Assembly: GCA_009792885.1 (NCBI GenBank)
Contig: WMCF01000008.1
Coordinates: 19,581,578-19,645,577 of the forward strand
DNA length: 64,000 bases
Origin: Eremophila alpestris peregrina
Lineage: Eukaryota; Chordata; Aves; Passeriformes; Alaudidae
Direction: 5' to 3'
In this document: positions 38,601 to 48,975 of the stretch, piece by piece
Layout of the letters: each line of letters begins with the position of its first letter
How positions within the stretch are numbered: position 1 is the stretch's first letter
Notes under the pieces: model-generated
Database searches by the model: none
Told to the model about the DNA's origin: nothing
What the model saw: only the letters and a program-made list of their open reading frames with translations
Made by a program: the position numbers and the translations under genes

Positions 38601-41600
38601 TTGATGATCTGCTCCTTTTTTCCAAAGTAACTTTTTATTCACTAAAAGTGTAGTCACTTATAAGTACTGATTTTTCTGATGAAGCTTTAAAAATCATAAT
38701 TATCTTTGCAGAAAGAAAACTTGTCTTACTCTTTTCCTCAGTTGAGAATGTTCCTACTGAATTAACTAGCCTTCAAAAGGGGAGTCAATGTCTTTGCCTA
38801 GATTTTACAAGTTTTCAATGCCATATGTGTGGCATTTAGGAGAAACATTGGTTTGTTTGGTCAGGACTTCTAATGCATCTGATTTACTGAAAGCAGGTCC
38901 CTGGTGTCTGTAGAGTGTTCTGTAGTGAGATCCTGTGCTGCTGAAATACAAACTGGTTGTATGAGGTTTAAGTGACATAGGAAGCATCTCTAGTGTTGAT
39001 GCAATCAATGAATAGCTATGGTGTGGTACAATTACTGTTGCAGCAGCTGAAAAGTTTTTTGTTGAATGAAATTTCTATGTTCCCTCTTTTTCAATAATCT
39101 CTAATGCTGTAATTTTTAAAAAATATTACTTTGTATTTAAGAGTGGGAAGCATTATGTGTGATGCCCATGCAAATGTGAATTGTTCTTTACAAAAACCAA
39201 ACAAAACCTTTTTAACAAAGGCTCTATTATAAATCCTTTCAAATTAGTTTTAACCAAATTTCAATTGCAATACTGAGAAAAGTCTGAGTAACTGTTCTGC
39301 ACAGTTACATTTATATTAATTTCTACACAGTGTCATGCTTTTCTAGCTTTTTATTTAACAGTTTGAAAATTACTCCAATGGTTGCCATAACTTGATATCC
39401 ACAGATGTCTTGGGTATGGATCTGATCCTCAAATACGGAATTCAGGAAAAGGGTACACTTGATGTTAAATATTGTCACTTCTCCCCACTGATGTGATGGG
39501 TTCTATCCAGTATCTCCCTATGTAAAAAAGTGGACGCAACTCAGAAATACCAAATACTGCTTATCCTTCCAGAATTTTCTCAGTCTTTCTGCTGCTTTCA
39601 CTTCATATTCAGTAGATAAATAAATTATGATTGAATACACATTTATAATCACTTAAATGCATTGCTTGTGAAGTTCTTTTCTCTTTTGTTTTTTTTTTGA
39701 GTTTAGAAACAAACAGGTAGAATGATCTTGCCTGGAATGAGATACCAAGGTTACTGTTTTTCTGATAATCTCTTAATTTTGCATACTGCAAAAATATCAA
39801 CAGCTTTGCTTCTTATTGGGACAGATGTGAATGACTTACCAGTCATTCTTACCTTGTCTCTTTTCTGTAAATAAAGCAATATTCTTTGCTTTTCACCTCT
39901 TCAGCTTCTTTCTGTACTTTACAAAACATCTTTATATACAAACAACAAACTTATTAGAATTTGTCAGTATTTTGGGAAGAAGACTAAAGTTTTAAAATCG
40001 GTAATTAGGGAAATTTTTAAGTACTCATGTACAGATGATGGAAAGCAATGCAGAGTTAAGGAAAAAATGCTAAGATTTTCAAAACTAGGTTACATATTCA
40101 TTAACTTATGCGATTGTATTTTTTTAAATGGAAAAATAGCTAAATATGAGTCTTTATGTAAAATGTCTTACTTCTTCAAATAAGAGAGGCAGTCATTTAA
40201 GTTGTGTGTTGACACGAGAAAAGGTTTTAGCTTTGTTCCATTCTCCTACACTCACCTTTTTGGTGAAATCAAAATTCAATCATTGGAATTACCTTCAAGC
40301 AGATATTTTCAAGCAATTGCCTGTCATAGGCTGTATTATTAAAATGTTTTTTACCTTCTCTTAGCCAAAAAAAGGTAAACAAAATTGTTTTTCGTATTGG
40401 GCAGGCTTTCATACACAGAAAACAAAAAATAATTACAAAAGTATGTGGTTATAATACAAAGGAAAATAGAAATATTCTCAGTGACAAGTTCAATAAGCAG
40501 TCTCTTCTTTTGAGAAAAGGAAGAATACAAAATTGAGAATTTTTTTTGAATACTATAAATGTATTTGGAAAACTTAAAACATTTTCTTTCATGAAGAACA
40601 GTCTTACTATTTAGACTCACAGTCAAGTTAGGAGGAGATTTATTGACGGGGTTAGTGGGAGAACCCTTCCAGTCTGGCACATGATCCATCTTCTACTCCC
40701 TGGTATAAACTTGAGCCTCTTTAGGGGATGCCATCAGGTTTTGTTCTCTTTCTTTCTGGTAGTCTGGCTCAGTTTCTGCAAGGATCTTGTAAGATGCCAG
40801 ATTGCACAGGTGGCAGGTTCCATGTTCTGTTATCACTTCTGTACTAGCAGTGAAACACTTTTCATCCTGTTTCTAAATAAGATCAGATTTGCATTAAGCA
40901 CATTGCTCTAATTGACCTGTAAGCACTGGATAGGGCATTTTTGATTGTTTTGGTTTGGTTGTGAGTTTTTTGTTTGTTTGTTTTTTAATTTGAATCCTAA
41001 TTTTCATGAATGCTTTGGTTTAAGCATTGGATTTAACTGAGGAGCACTGTAAAGGGGAGGGTGTTACATACTTGGTGTGATGCACTCAGAGTAGCAGTCT
41101 TACTGAAAAAAAACACTGAAAAACCTTAGTTTAATGTAATGTATAATTTGCCAAGGTAACTGTATGTTCATTAGCTGGAGATCTGAATTAATTAAAGAAC
41201 CAGTTTTTGCCAGTTGTCATTGCTAATCATTTTAGGATTTGTTTTAGTCAAGGAGATTCAGGTATCTTTCAACCTTAGCTATATAGTAAATGCACTAGGG
41301 TTGTTTCAGCATGTCACATGTCAGTGTTTAGCCCTAGGGACAGAGAGCCTTCCATAGCAACTCTGTCCTTGTTTGGCAATTATTCAGGTAGCATGGCAAG
41401 ATATGGCTGATCTTCTTCCAGATGTGTCATTCCTTTTTCCTCTTAACCAGCTGTGCAGGTCCATGCATTGAGAACTCCCACTTCACATCCCATCCTCTCA
41501 ACTGCCCTTAAAAAGTAAACAGGTAAAAAATGAGTCAGGGAGTCTCATTCCTGTTGAGGCCCAGCTGTTCTGTTGAGCTGAAAAGATGTGTCCTTCCCCT

Positions 41601-42069
41601 TTACCTCCCTGATAGAAGTCAGGCATTTAGTCCTGACTGTTCTGTAGGTATGAAAACATTGGAAGCTCACAAACTGGATATGCCTTGGTATGAGCAGTTG
41701 GGCAATACTGGGAGAAAAGAGCTTTGTGAGTGAAGTAATACCATTCTTAGTCACACAGTTTTCTTCCATATACCTATATGGCACGAAAGAGCAAATTTCC
41801 TTGAAAACATTTTCTAAGCCAATCTGTCATTCCAGTTTTCTGATTCATGGAGAAATTATTTTAGCTTCTAGTTTTATAAATAAATAATACCTCTTATGCA
41901 TAGCCTGAGTATTTAAAATGCAGGTTATCCTTCAGAAACCCTGATTGCTCTGAATGTATGGTGGCCATTTTATTTCTTTCATCTTGGTGAGCCTCAAAGC
42001 TATGTATTTGCTTAGTGTTTCACTGATTTTAAGATGGATTTAAATTTCTCATGTTTTTTAGCTACATAG

Positions 42070-42127
42070 CTTGCTATAAAGTTAGAATATAGTGTATTTT
42101 CTTGCTATAAAGTTAAAATATGTGTTT
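42070..42127. repeat. 31-bp tandem duplication next to an exon acceptor
   Basis: cttgctataaagttagaata (start 42070) recurs at 42101 as cttgctataaagttaaaata, with a period of 31. The second copy ends about 40 bp before the exon at 42167. It therefore sits in or just upstream of the expected branch-point region of that acceptor. Confidence 0.88.
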
Positions 42128-42166
42128 AAATAATGAAAATAATTATTTTTTTGTTCTCTATCCAAG

Positions 42167-42247
42167 TTGGATAATGGAGATGAGCAAGCAGCCCAGATAA
42201 GACGTGAACTAGATGGACGTCTACAACTGGCAGAACAAATGGCAAGG
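42167..42247 (+). CDS. CADPS2: CADPS2 internal coding exon (probably exon 4), 27 codons
   Basis: It encodes LDNGDEQAAQIRRELDGRLQ followed by LAEQMAR, in phase 0 at both ends. It continues directly from NACQ of the previous exon, and the next exon begins ERKFPKF, the order found in CAPS proteins. The acceptor is ttgttctctatccaag; the donor is AGG|gtaagt. The peptide is charged and likely helical, within the N-terminal linker before the C2 domain. LQLA near the end matches CADPS2 as I recall it, where CADPS1 has LQMA. The boundaries are fixed by frame continuity: 81 bp, exactly 27 codons. The exon is only 1,581 bp from the next one and is likely spliced constitutively, though a symmetric 81-bp exon could be skipped without a frameshift. 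Confidence 0.96.
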
Positions 42248-43828
42248 GTAAGTGATTGCTTTCTTGTACCAAAACCATATTTTCATATGAGATTGAGGGG
42301 GATGATCCATAATGGGTGTTTCCTGTTTCTGATTCTAAAATTAAGCAGGAGAATGTTTGAAAATAATCTAGCAGTTGCATTTCTTTCTGCTCTGAAGAAT
42401 GTCTGACAACTGGAGTAGGGAGAAAGCAAAACCTACTTTTGGAAAGGCATTTCCTGTGTGATCCAACATTTCCTTCAACAGCAAGTCCAGTTTTCCTCAT
42501 TTTTTTGCATTGGATGGGAAAAGTATCTTAGCAAGAAGAAAGATCTTTTAACAACACAGTAACAGTCTGTTTTATTTGTCTTCTGTGTGGGCATATTATT
42601 ATTTGAATGATCCTCACAGAATATAGTACAGTTTGAAAAACACTGCTAAGGGTTTGGGGTGTTTTGCTAGACAATCCTGAGCCTTGGCCTGTGTGTTTAG
42701 TCTCTAACTATAAATTACTTGGATTTATTGTTAGGGTTTTTTTAATATGTAATTTACTGGCTCTGTCATGCTGTGATGAGCCAGTCCACATGACTTGCTG
42801 CAGGAATTTTTGGTCACAGTCAACTTGCTTGGTCTTTGTTATTGAAAAAAAATCAACTGTAAAGGTTTTAATATAAAACATTTTATGTTAGGCCTTTTAA
42901 CACATAGCGATAAAAATTGTCTGGTTTAGGAGCAAGGTGCCTGTCTTTGCAGGCAATATAATGGGATTGGTGTTTGTTTCTCATTTATATGTAAAGCATA
43001 TATTTTTGAATAATTTACACTTTTGTTTAGTCTTGAATGACACTTTCCTAAGCATCTGGTATTCAAATATTTGGAGAGCCATAAAATTGGCTCTCTATGA
43101 GTTCATATATGCACTCTATGTGTACATATGTTTCTTCTTTATGTTTATTGTTATAAACACAATATTTAAATACTGTTGCCTAACTTCTACAGAGGAAGAA
43201 AATTTATTTTAAAGTTATCTCTAATGTTTAAGAGAGAGAGTATTATTTAAAATTAATCAGTGCATAGTAAGTAAACATTACTTTCAAAATGAATGACCCA
43301 TCATTAAAAATAAAAGTAAACAATGGTAAGAATTTCTTGCCATGGTTATAGTTTATTAGCCTTATATTAGAAACGTGTTTGACTTACGTGATTGACTTAT
43401 TTTTGGTAGCATGGGAAATAGATAATGTAACAAAACAACTAGTGGACAGGTCATTTTATAAATGTCAGTATATAAAATATTGAAGGCAACATTAAAGGTA
43501 TGTTATTATTACTATGCTTAAAACTCCTGTAAGCAGAAATACCTAATGTGTGGTTCTTCAACTTGGGTTCATGGTTAAATGATTCGGGGAGATGTGAAAG
43601 GTTCAATTTTTACTTCATTTCCTCTTTCCAAAATTAACTGCACTGTAGTTATGGGTCAGGATTAGCCTTTCTGTTACTGTTTTGAAGTCACAAAAACAGA
43701 TAGACACTGAAATTATTACTTATATTTTTATTTACTGTCTCTTAACTGAAAGCAAGTTAATAAATTAACATGATATATAATGTGGGATTTTTTTTTTCTG
43801 CCCTAACTTTTAAAATATATTTTCCAAG
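42248..43828 (+). other. CADPS2: CADPS2 intron of 1,581 bp (probably intron 4)
   Basis: Bounded by gtaagt at 42248 and the acceptor tttccaag at 43828. It is AT-rich sequence with no repeat family, RNA gene or additional exon that I can recognise. The flanking exons join as QMAR|ERKFPKF, without a gap. Confidence 0.92.
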
Positions 43829-44065
43829 GAAAGAAAATTCCCAAAATTTGTAACAAGGGAAATGGAGAACATGTACATAGAAGAGTTGCGGTCTTCAGTG
43901 AATTTGCTGATGGCAAATTTGGAAAGTCTGCCAGTGTCTAAAGGTGGGCCAGAATTCAAACTGCAGAAGTTAAAGCGATCACAGAACTCTGCATTCTTGG
44001 ACATCGGAGATGAAAATGAGGTTCAGCTGTCAAAGTCTGATGTGGTTCTCTCCTTCACGTTAGAG
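43829..44065 (+). CDS. CADPS2: CADPS2 internal coding exon (probably exon 5), 79 codons
   Basis: It encodes 79 residues from ERKFPKFVTREMENMYIEEL to SKSDVVLSFTLE, in phase 0 at both ends. The acceptor is tttccaag; the donor is GAG|gtaatc, weaker than the others. The segment ELRSSVNLLMANLESLPVSK is a highly conserved helical part of CAPS proteins. GGPEFKLQKLKRSQNSAFLD, followed by IGDENE, distinguishes CADPS2 from CADPS1, which as I recall has a shorter GGEFKLQKLKRSHN-type version. The last residues, LSFTLE, begin the first strand of the C2 domain, completed by the next exon. No internal stop or frameshift is present. Confidence 0.97.
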
Positions 44066-44601
44066 GTAATCACAAATTTCACAGAAAACTTGATGGTTTA
44101 AATTGCTAGAATAATTGCCTTGATGCTCTTTTGTTATGTTAAAGAAGTAACTTTGTACCTTTGGTAATTAGGATTTAGAATGCAGCTGTATGATGCATTT
44201 TCCTCTTGCCGCAGTAGTTGCATTTGGGCCCACACAGTGTGGGAAGTTGAATCTCCCACACAAATGTAACTTTAAATGAATTCCAGTTTTTTTAAATGGC
44301 TAAGTATAATTTTAAATGTTATAATGAAACACTGTTATTATCAGGAATGCATTCATAAGATTTTATAAACAAAGAGAATTTTGTCACTAGAAGCATTTAG
44401 AGAAAACACAGTCATTTTTCTTTACTGGTGATCATAGCAGTCTTTTATAAATTTCTGCATTTTCCTCAAGAATCTATCTTTCTGAGAGTATGCAGGAAGT
44501 CTGGCCTGTAGGGATGCAGTCCTAATCTGTACAGATCTCAACTTACTTCAAGAGGATGCCACAAATACATTTGCTTATTTAAACAATTCTGATGACAGAA
44601 T

Positions 44602-44722
44602 AGAATTATAGAATGGTTTGGGTTGGAAGGGATGTTAAAGATCATCTAGTTCCAATCCCCCTGCCATGACCACCTTCCACTAGACATGATTGATTAAAGC
44701 CCCCTCCAGCCTGGCCTCATAA
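44602..44722 (-). mobile_element. CR1 LINE 3' tail, inverted
   Basis: The + strand reads 'agaattatagaatggtttggg', then 'ttggaagggatgttaaagat', then 'catctagttccaatccccct', the reverse complement of the classical avian CR1 3' end. It ends at about 'cctccagcctggcctcat'. Similarity to the consensus is high, so this is one of the younger CR1 copies here, although only about 120 bp long. Confidence 0.96.
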
Positions 44723-47037
44723 CTCAAGTCCAAATTCTGCAAATGTGCATACCAAGAAATGCTTATCTTGCTTTGTATAATGGTAGAATCAAAACATCAC
44801 CATAGTGTGCATTGTGTAGTTGTTGGTCAGAAGGTGTCACACTTGTGTTATGCACTTGAAAAAGGCTTTAGTTTGTTTAAGGCAGCAGGTAATGTTGCAC
44901 CATAAATATTTCAATTGTTAAAGAGTTCAAAAGAAATATTTCTTTTTCTTTTAAATATTTTCTTCTAATGTGAAACAAGCATTTGGTTGAAAATTCAGAT
45001 TATTTTTCCCATCTCATCATTAAAGATACCAAATATGAAGAAGTTTCAATTCTTTGACAAATTACTTATCCCACTATATACAATTTTAATATTGCTAGCT
45101 AATAATGTAAAAGCCCAACAATCAGCTTTCGAAGAGTAGTAAGATCTATCATTCTGTATGCCAAAAAAGTTTTATTTCATCAAGCATGTAAAACTGGAGT
45201 GCAGTCCTTAGTGCTGAAGTATATGAGAAGATAAAGTATTTATAACTCCTGTGCTGAATCCTGTGTGCCTCTTTCACATGTGCCATGTCTGCCTCAAGGG
45301 AAATACCACGCCTGAAATGGTCCATAAATAGCATTTACAGGAGTAGTTCTGAATAATCTAAAAGTACCAAAAAAAGTTTGGCAATAGTATTTCTGGTCTT
45401 CAGGAAATTGTGCTCAGTGATAGATGTAAGAGGAAGAAGAGCCTTCTCTTTTCCTCTAAAAAGAACTATTATGAACTAGAAATGATGTGATATTTAGGGG
45501 AAGAGCACAGTAAAAGTCTGAAACTATCAAGAAATGAAAAATAACAGGATATATAATTTCTGGTAAATGCTTTGCTTTGTTTATTATTCCTCTTCTCTTC
45601 CACCAGATATGTAGACTATTAGATCTGATGAACTAAGTTTTTTATTCCTTTTTCCCCCATCATCAATAAAAGAGATTTGCTGCAAGATTACTAATCTACA
45701 GTTCATCCTGTGCAAGGCAAAGAATTAAAGGATTACTCTACATGTGATAGTTTTTAGTAGGGCAGATTTTCATTTTAGACATGATATTAACCACATAAGT
45801 TGTGTCTCTTGCCAAGCAATATGTGCCTATTTTATTCTTGGGAAGCAAAATCTCAGAAGATATAAAGGCAAAAGGAAACAGTTAAATTGATATTAATGAA
45901 GACTGAAATATGGAAGATGTGATCTTTTTCTATGCAAATGGCTAAATAAGAAATGCTGATTGCATTTCCTAGAAGACAGAGTACTTCCTTTTTTGAAAAT
46001 GTGAGGTTGAGTGTACACAATTTCATGTCTTGAAGAACACATAAACGTATCTATGTCACATCTTATGTGGGGTCCCAGTTGTAGGGTAGCCAGCAGAATC
46101 CTCATTGGGGGCTGCTGAGCTAGCACATGAATGAAGGCAGAGTGGAAGAACCCCGAAATTTCTAGATGGGGGGTCAAGGGTTCTTGCTGTCACTGTGCGT
46201 TCTTATTATAAATAGTACAACTTGCTAGTAATATTAACTGTTCTAGTTACTGACTAAGGTCAGAGACATTCCTGAGCATCACTGCAAGAAACAACCACTG
46301 TTTTTACAAGTTTAATATTTCCTGAAATATCCTGTTTGTAGAAATTTAGGAAAAAAGCGCAAAAACACACAGTAGTAGGAGAAGACTTATTTATATTCTT
46401 CAGCTGTTAGTTTCAAAAATAGACAAACATTTAGGAAGCTGTTTATCAGCTAATGAAGTAATATATCCACTAGTGACAGTTTCCTTTGATAGGAATGAAA
46501 TGCAACTCTTTTCCAGTGCTGGAATCCAGAATTGTTACCAAAAAAAAATGTATTGTGCAATTAAGCTGGAAACGCAGGAAAAGAAATATCAACATAAAAA
46601 TGAGTGAACATGAAGTCAGTATTCAGCAACGACATATATTTGGTATGTGGAAAGACCATATAGGCAGTATTACCTAGAAGGATCTTTAGTGCTGTCTAAC
46701 TACTTGAATTCCTGAACAATGGATGGAAAAGAGGGATGACTTGATCATTTTTCCGGAATTGTATTATTATTTATAAACCATAGTAGGCAGTGTTGATAAT
46801 TTGTGGGTAATATAAAAATGGTCTACATGATCAATGGCTGTCATTTACCTGTAATATTTACAAACTAGAAATTTTGCAAGACATGTAACTATTACTAATG
46901 TTCTGGAAGTTTTAAAGTACAAAGGATTTTGTGGCTGGGGTTGAAGTCTGGCTTAATTTATGGAAAAAAGTGGCACACGTGCAAAGTTAAATAGCAACAC
47001 ATTGCAGTAGTTGCTGGCTGACCTGAGAAAGCAATTG

Positions 47038-47042
47038 CTTCT
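47038..47042. repeat. Target-site duplication, left copy
   Basis: cttct precedes the TG terminus of the LTR. The identical 5-mer follows the CA terminus at 47809-47813. The inferred empty site reads gcaattgcttctaatgag. Confidence 0.85.
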
Positions 47043-47808
47043 TGTCTTGGTTTGAAAGACAGGTATCTGCTAGGGAAAGCCAGGGCTCTCCCCTTGCAAT
47101 GGAGAATGCAAACCCCCTCCCTACAAATTATTATAGATTTGAAATTAAGGGGCTTTCAGGCAAAAAAGATGTAGGAATGGGAATAACAGGTTTTTTTACT
47201 AATATATATCTATCTATCTAACAAAGCAAGCAAACAAACAAACAGATACAGCATTAATAATAAGACAGAACCAAGAACTTCAGGGGACCACAAATCCCAG
47301 GGCAGCCTGATCCCCAGTGGCTCTGAGGCACTAAGCTGTAACAGTGGAAGATCCTGGGCTGGTGATGAGGTAGATGGGCAGTTTCTGCAGTAGTGGCTGA
47401 AGCAGCAGAGATGTCCCGGCTGAGCAAAAGGGTGTGGGGTCAGTGTAGGCAAAAGCCTCAAAGTGACAACGGGACAGGGTCGGGCCCACCCCAGCAGGGC
47501 AGGAGGAGAGCTCAGGAATCCCCGGGCACACGAGCAGATGGCGGTAGGTTTTCCCAGGAGCGGAGACGATGGTGACAGTGAAATTCCTCTCGCAGCAAGC
47601 AAACAGCCTGGGCGTCCTCTCTCCGGAGTGCCAAGGGGAAAAGTGCCCACCCCCCAGCTCCCCGTCCCTTCGGTCTTCCCTTCCCTGGTTCCTTTTGTCT
47701 TTCGTTAAGTACCGACAAGCACTCACTCCTTAGTGTCTTAACAACTTGAGGGAAAAAATTCCAAAAGGCAAAACAAAAAAAAAAAAGAAACAAATCTAAC
47801 CCTCAACA
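47043..47808. mobile_element. Solo LTR of an endogenous retrovirus, 766 bp
   Basis: It starts TGTCTTGGTTTGAAAGACAG and ends CCTCAACA, giving TG...CA termini. It is flanked by a perfect 5-bp direct repeat, cttct, at 47038-47042 and 47809-47813, which is what integration of one LTR unit would leave. No gag, pol or env sequence is present, so it is a solo LTR left by recombination between two LTRs. A 5-bp duplication is typical of ERVL-type insertions; the start resembles LTRs I associate with songbird genomes. The middle (about 47400-47660) is GC- and CpG-rich, unlike the surrounding intron. It also contains a short TATC run and a CAAA run at 47203-47243. Transcriptional orientation could not be settled. 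Overlapping open frames inside it (up to 146 codons, minus strand) are not viral proteins. Confidence 0.88.
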
Positions 47809-47813
47809 CTTCT
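47809..47813. repeat. Target-site duplication, right copy
   Basis: cttct directly after the LTR 3' end (CAACA), matching the left copy at 47038-47042. Confidence 0.85.
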
Positions 47814-48461
47814 AATGAGACCAAAAGTAGTCATTACTTCTGGCACCTTTAAAACAAATTAAACAAATCTTGGTTTACACATAAGGTCCAGTTGAGAGTA
47901 GCTTCTCTTGATGGAGTGCATTTTCCCCAGTTTCTTTGCATGGGCCCAAATGGAACTGGCAAGAAAAGCAGCTTTTCCAAAGAAAGCAGGGGAACCTGAC
48001 TGTCTTCTCAAGTCTTCTGAATTAGAAACATCTGAAATTCAAAAATTCCAATAAGTTCACACTGTGACAAGATTTATAAAAGGCAGAGAGCATTTAGAGT
48101 TGCATTTGGCTTTTCTGAGCTAGCACAGAGTTGTCTAGAGGAGGTGAAAATCTATAGGATCTGCCAAGCTCATAATTTCCCTGGTGAGGAAAACTTGCTG
48201 GTAGCGGTGGCTTTTTCTGTTTCTCTTCTCCCTCTCCCCCATATGCATACTGAACCTCTCTGCAAGCACTGCACTGGGAGAAGGAAGGGATATGCATAGT
48301 GGAGGAAAAAAATCACAGGAGCTGATACCAGTGCTCTGACCTGCCTCTTCCTCAGCACAACACCAAATCCCTTCTGAGGTTCAAGGGCTGCAACCTCCAG
48401 AGACACAGTACCATAATTTGCCCTTCTGGATATGACAAATGTACTAGTTTACCATCAGAAT

Positions 48462-48505
48462 TATTTGTTCTATAAATATTGTGACCTATTTGTTCTATAA
48501 ATATT
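48462..48505. repeat. 19-bp direct repeat, period 25
   Basis: tatttgttctataaatatt occurs at 48462-48480 and 48487-48505, with a six-base spacer. It is a perfect duplication about 350 bp upstream of the last exon in the window. Confidence 0.88.
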
Positions 48506-48853
48506 CACTTAGATGACTGATTAAAGGTACAGTTTCTCATGTATAAAGATTTAGAATTATATTCAGACATTAATCTCAAATTGTACTATTGGCATTTAAA
48601 TTAAGATTGGAGTGAGTTTTTGGTCACTGTCCAAGTAGAAACAAAGCAAAAATTTCAATTCCTTCTAGATGTTGTTGAAAGTGGAAAAAGAAGATAAAAT
48701 CAAAACTCTCCTCTGTCATAAGATTTAAGTGAGTGGACTAAAATTTTGAGAATTTTCTTAATTTTTTTTTTTAATCTTCGTGGAGCTTGGTACTGCAGTA
48801 ATATGCTGTGTAATTTTTTCTGAAGGATAAACTATTTGCTTTCTTCTCCTCAG

Positions 48854-48975
48854 ATTGTTATAATGGAGGTACAAGGTTTAAAGTCAGTTGCTCCCAATCG
48901 GATTGTCTACTGCACCATGGAAGTGGAAGGGGGTGAAAAGCTTCAGACAGACCAAGCAGAAGCTTCCAGGCCACA
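48854..48975 (+). CDS. CADPS2: CADPS2 internal coding exon (probably exon 6), start of C2 domain
   Basis: It encodes 40 full codons plus two bases: IVIMEVQGLKSVAPNRIVYC, then TMEVEGGEKLQTDQAEASRP, then CA of a Gln codon. The acceptor is ttcttctcctcag; the donor is ca|gtaagc. It therefore ends in phase 2, unlike the three symmetric exons before it, and cannot be skipped without a frameshift. The next exon should begin with G completing CAG, followed by a Trp codon; I did not find it in the remaining 15 kb. The peptide forms the first strands of the CAPS C2 domain, which mediates dimerisation and Ca2+/lipid-dependent function in the family. KSVAPNR fits CADPS2, where CADPS1 has KSLAPNR as I recall. 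An apparent stop (taa) at the end lies within the donor and is intronic. Confidence 0.97.

Larger units (their letters stand above)
20177..42166 (+). other. CADPS2: CADPS2 intron of 21,990 bp (probably intron 3)
   Basis: It is bounded by gtaagt at 20177 and a pyrimidine-rich acceptor ending tccaag at 42166. The flanking exons join in phase 0 as NACQ|LDNGDE, with no residues missing, so no constitutive exon is hidden inside. Contents listed separately are a 106-120 bp tandem duplication, CR1 fragments at 21450-21700, 28433-28612 and 32888-33303, and several homopolymers. The remainder is unique AT-rich sequence. A 159-codon open frame at 36445-36924 sits in a locally GC-richer stretch but shows no recognisable domain. 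Confidence 0.9.
44066..48853 (+). other. CADPS2: CADPS2 intron of 4,788 bp (probably intron 5)
   Basis: Bounded by gtaatc at 44066 and the acceptor ttcttctcctcag at 48853. It contains a CR1 tail (44602-44722), a complete solo LTR (47043-47808) and a 25-bp tandem duplication (48462-48505). The remainder is unique AT-rich DNA. The exons on either side join as SFTLE|IVIMEV, in frame. Confidence 0.92.

Noticed and set aside
47210..47793. Several overlapping open frames up to 146 codons
   Set aside because: They lie within the GC-rich part of a solo LTR. LTRs are non-coding, and the frames show no retroviral protein motif.
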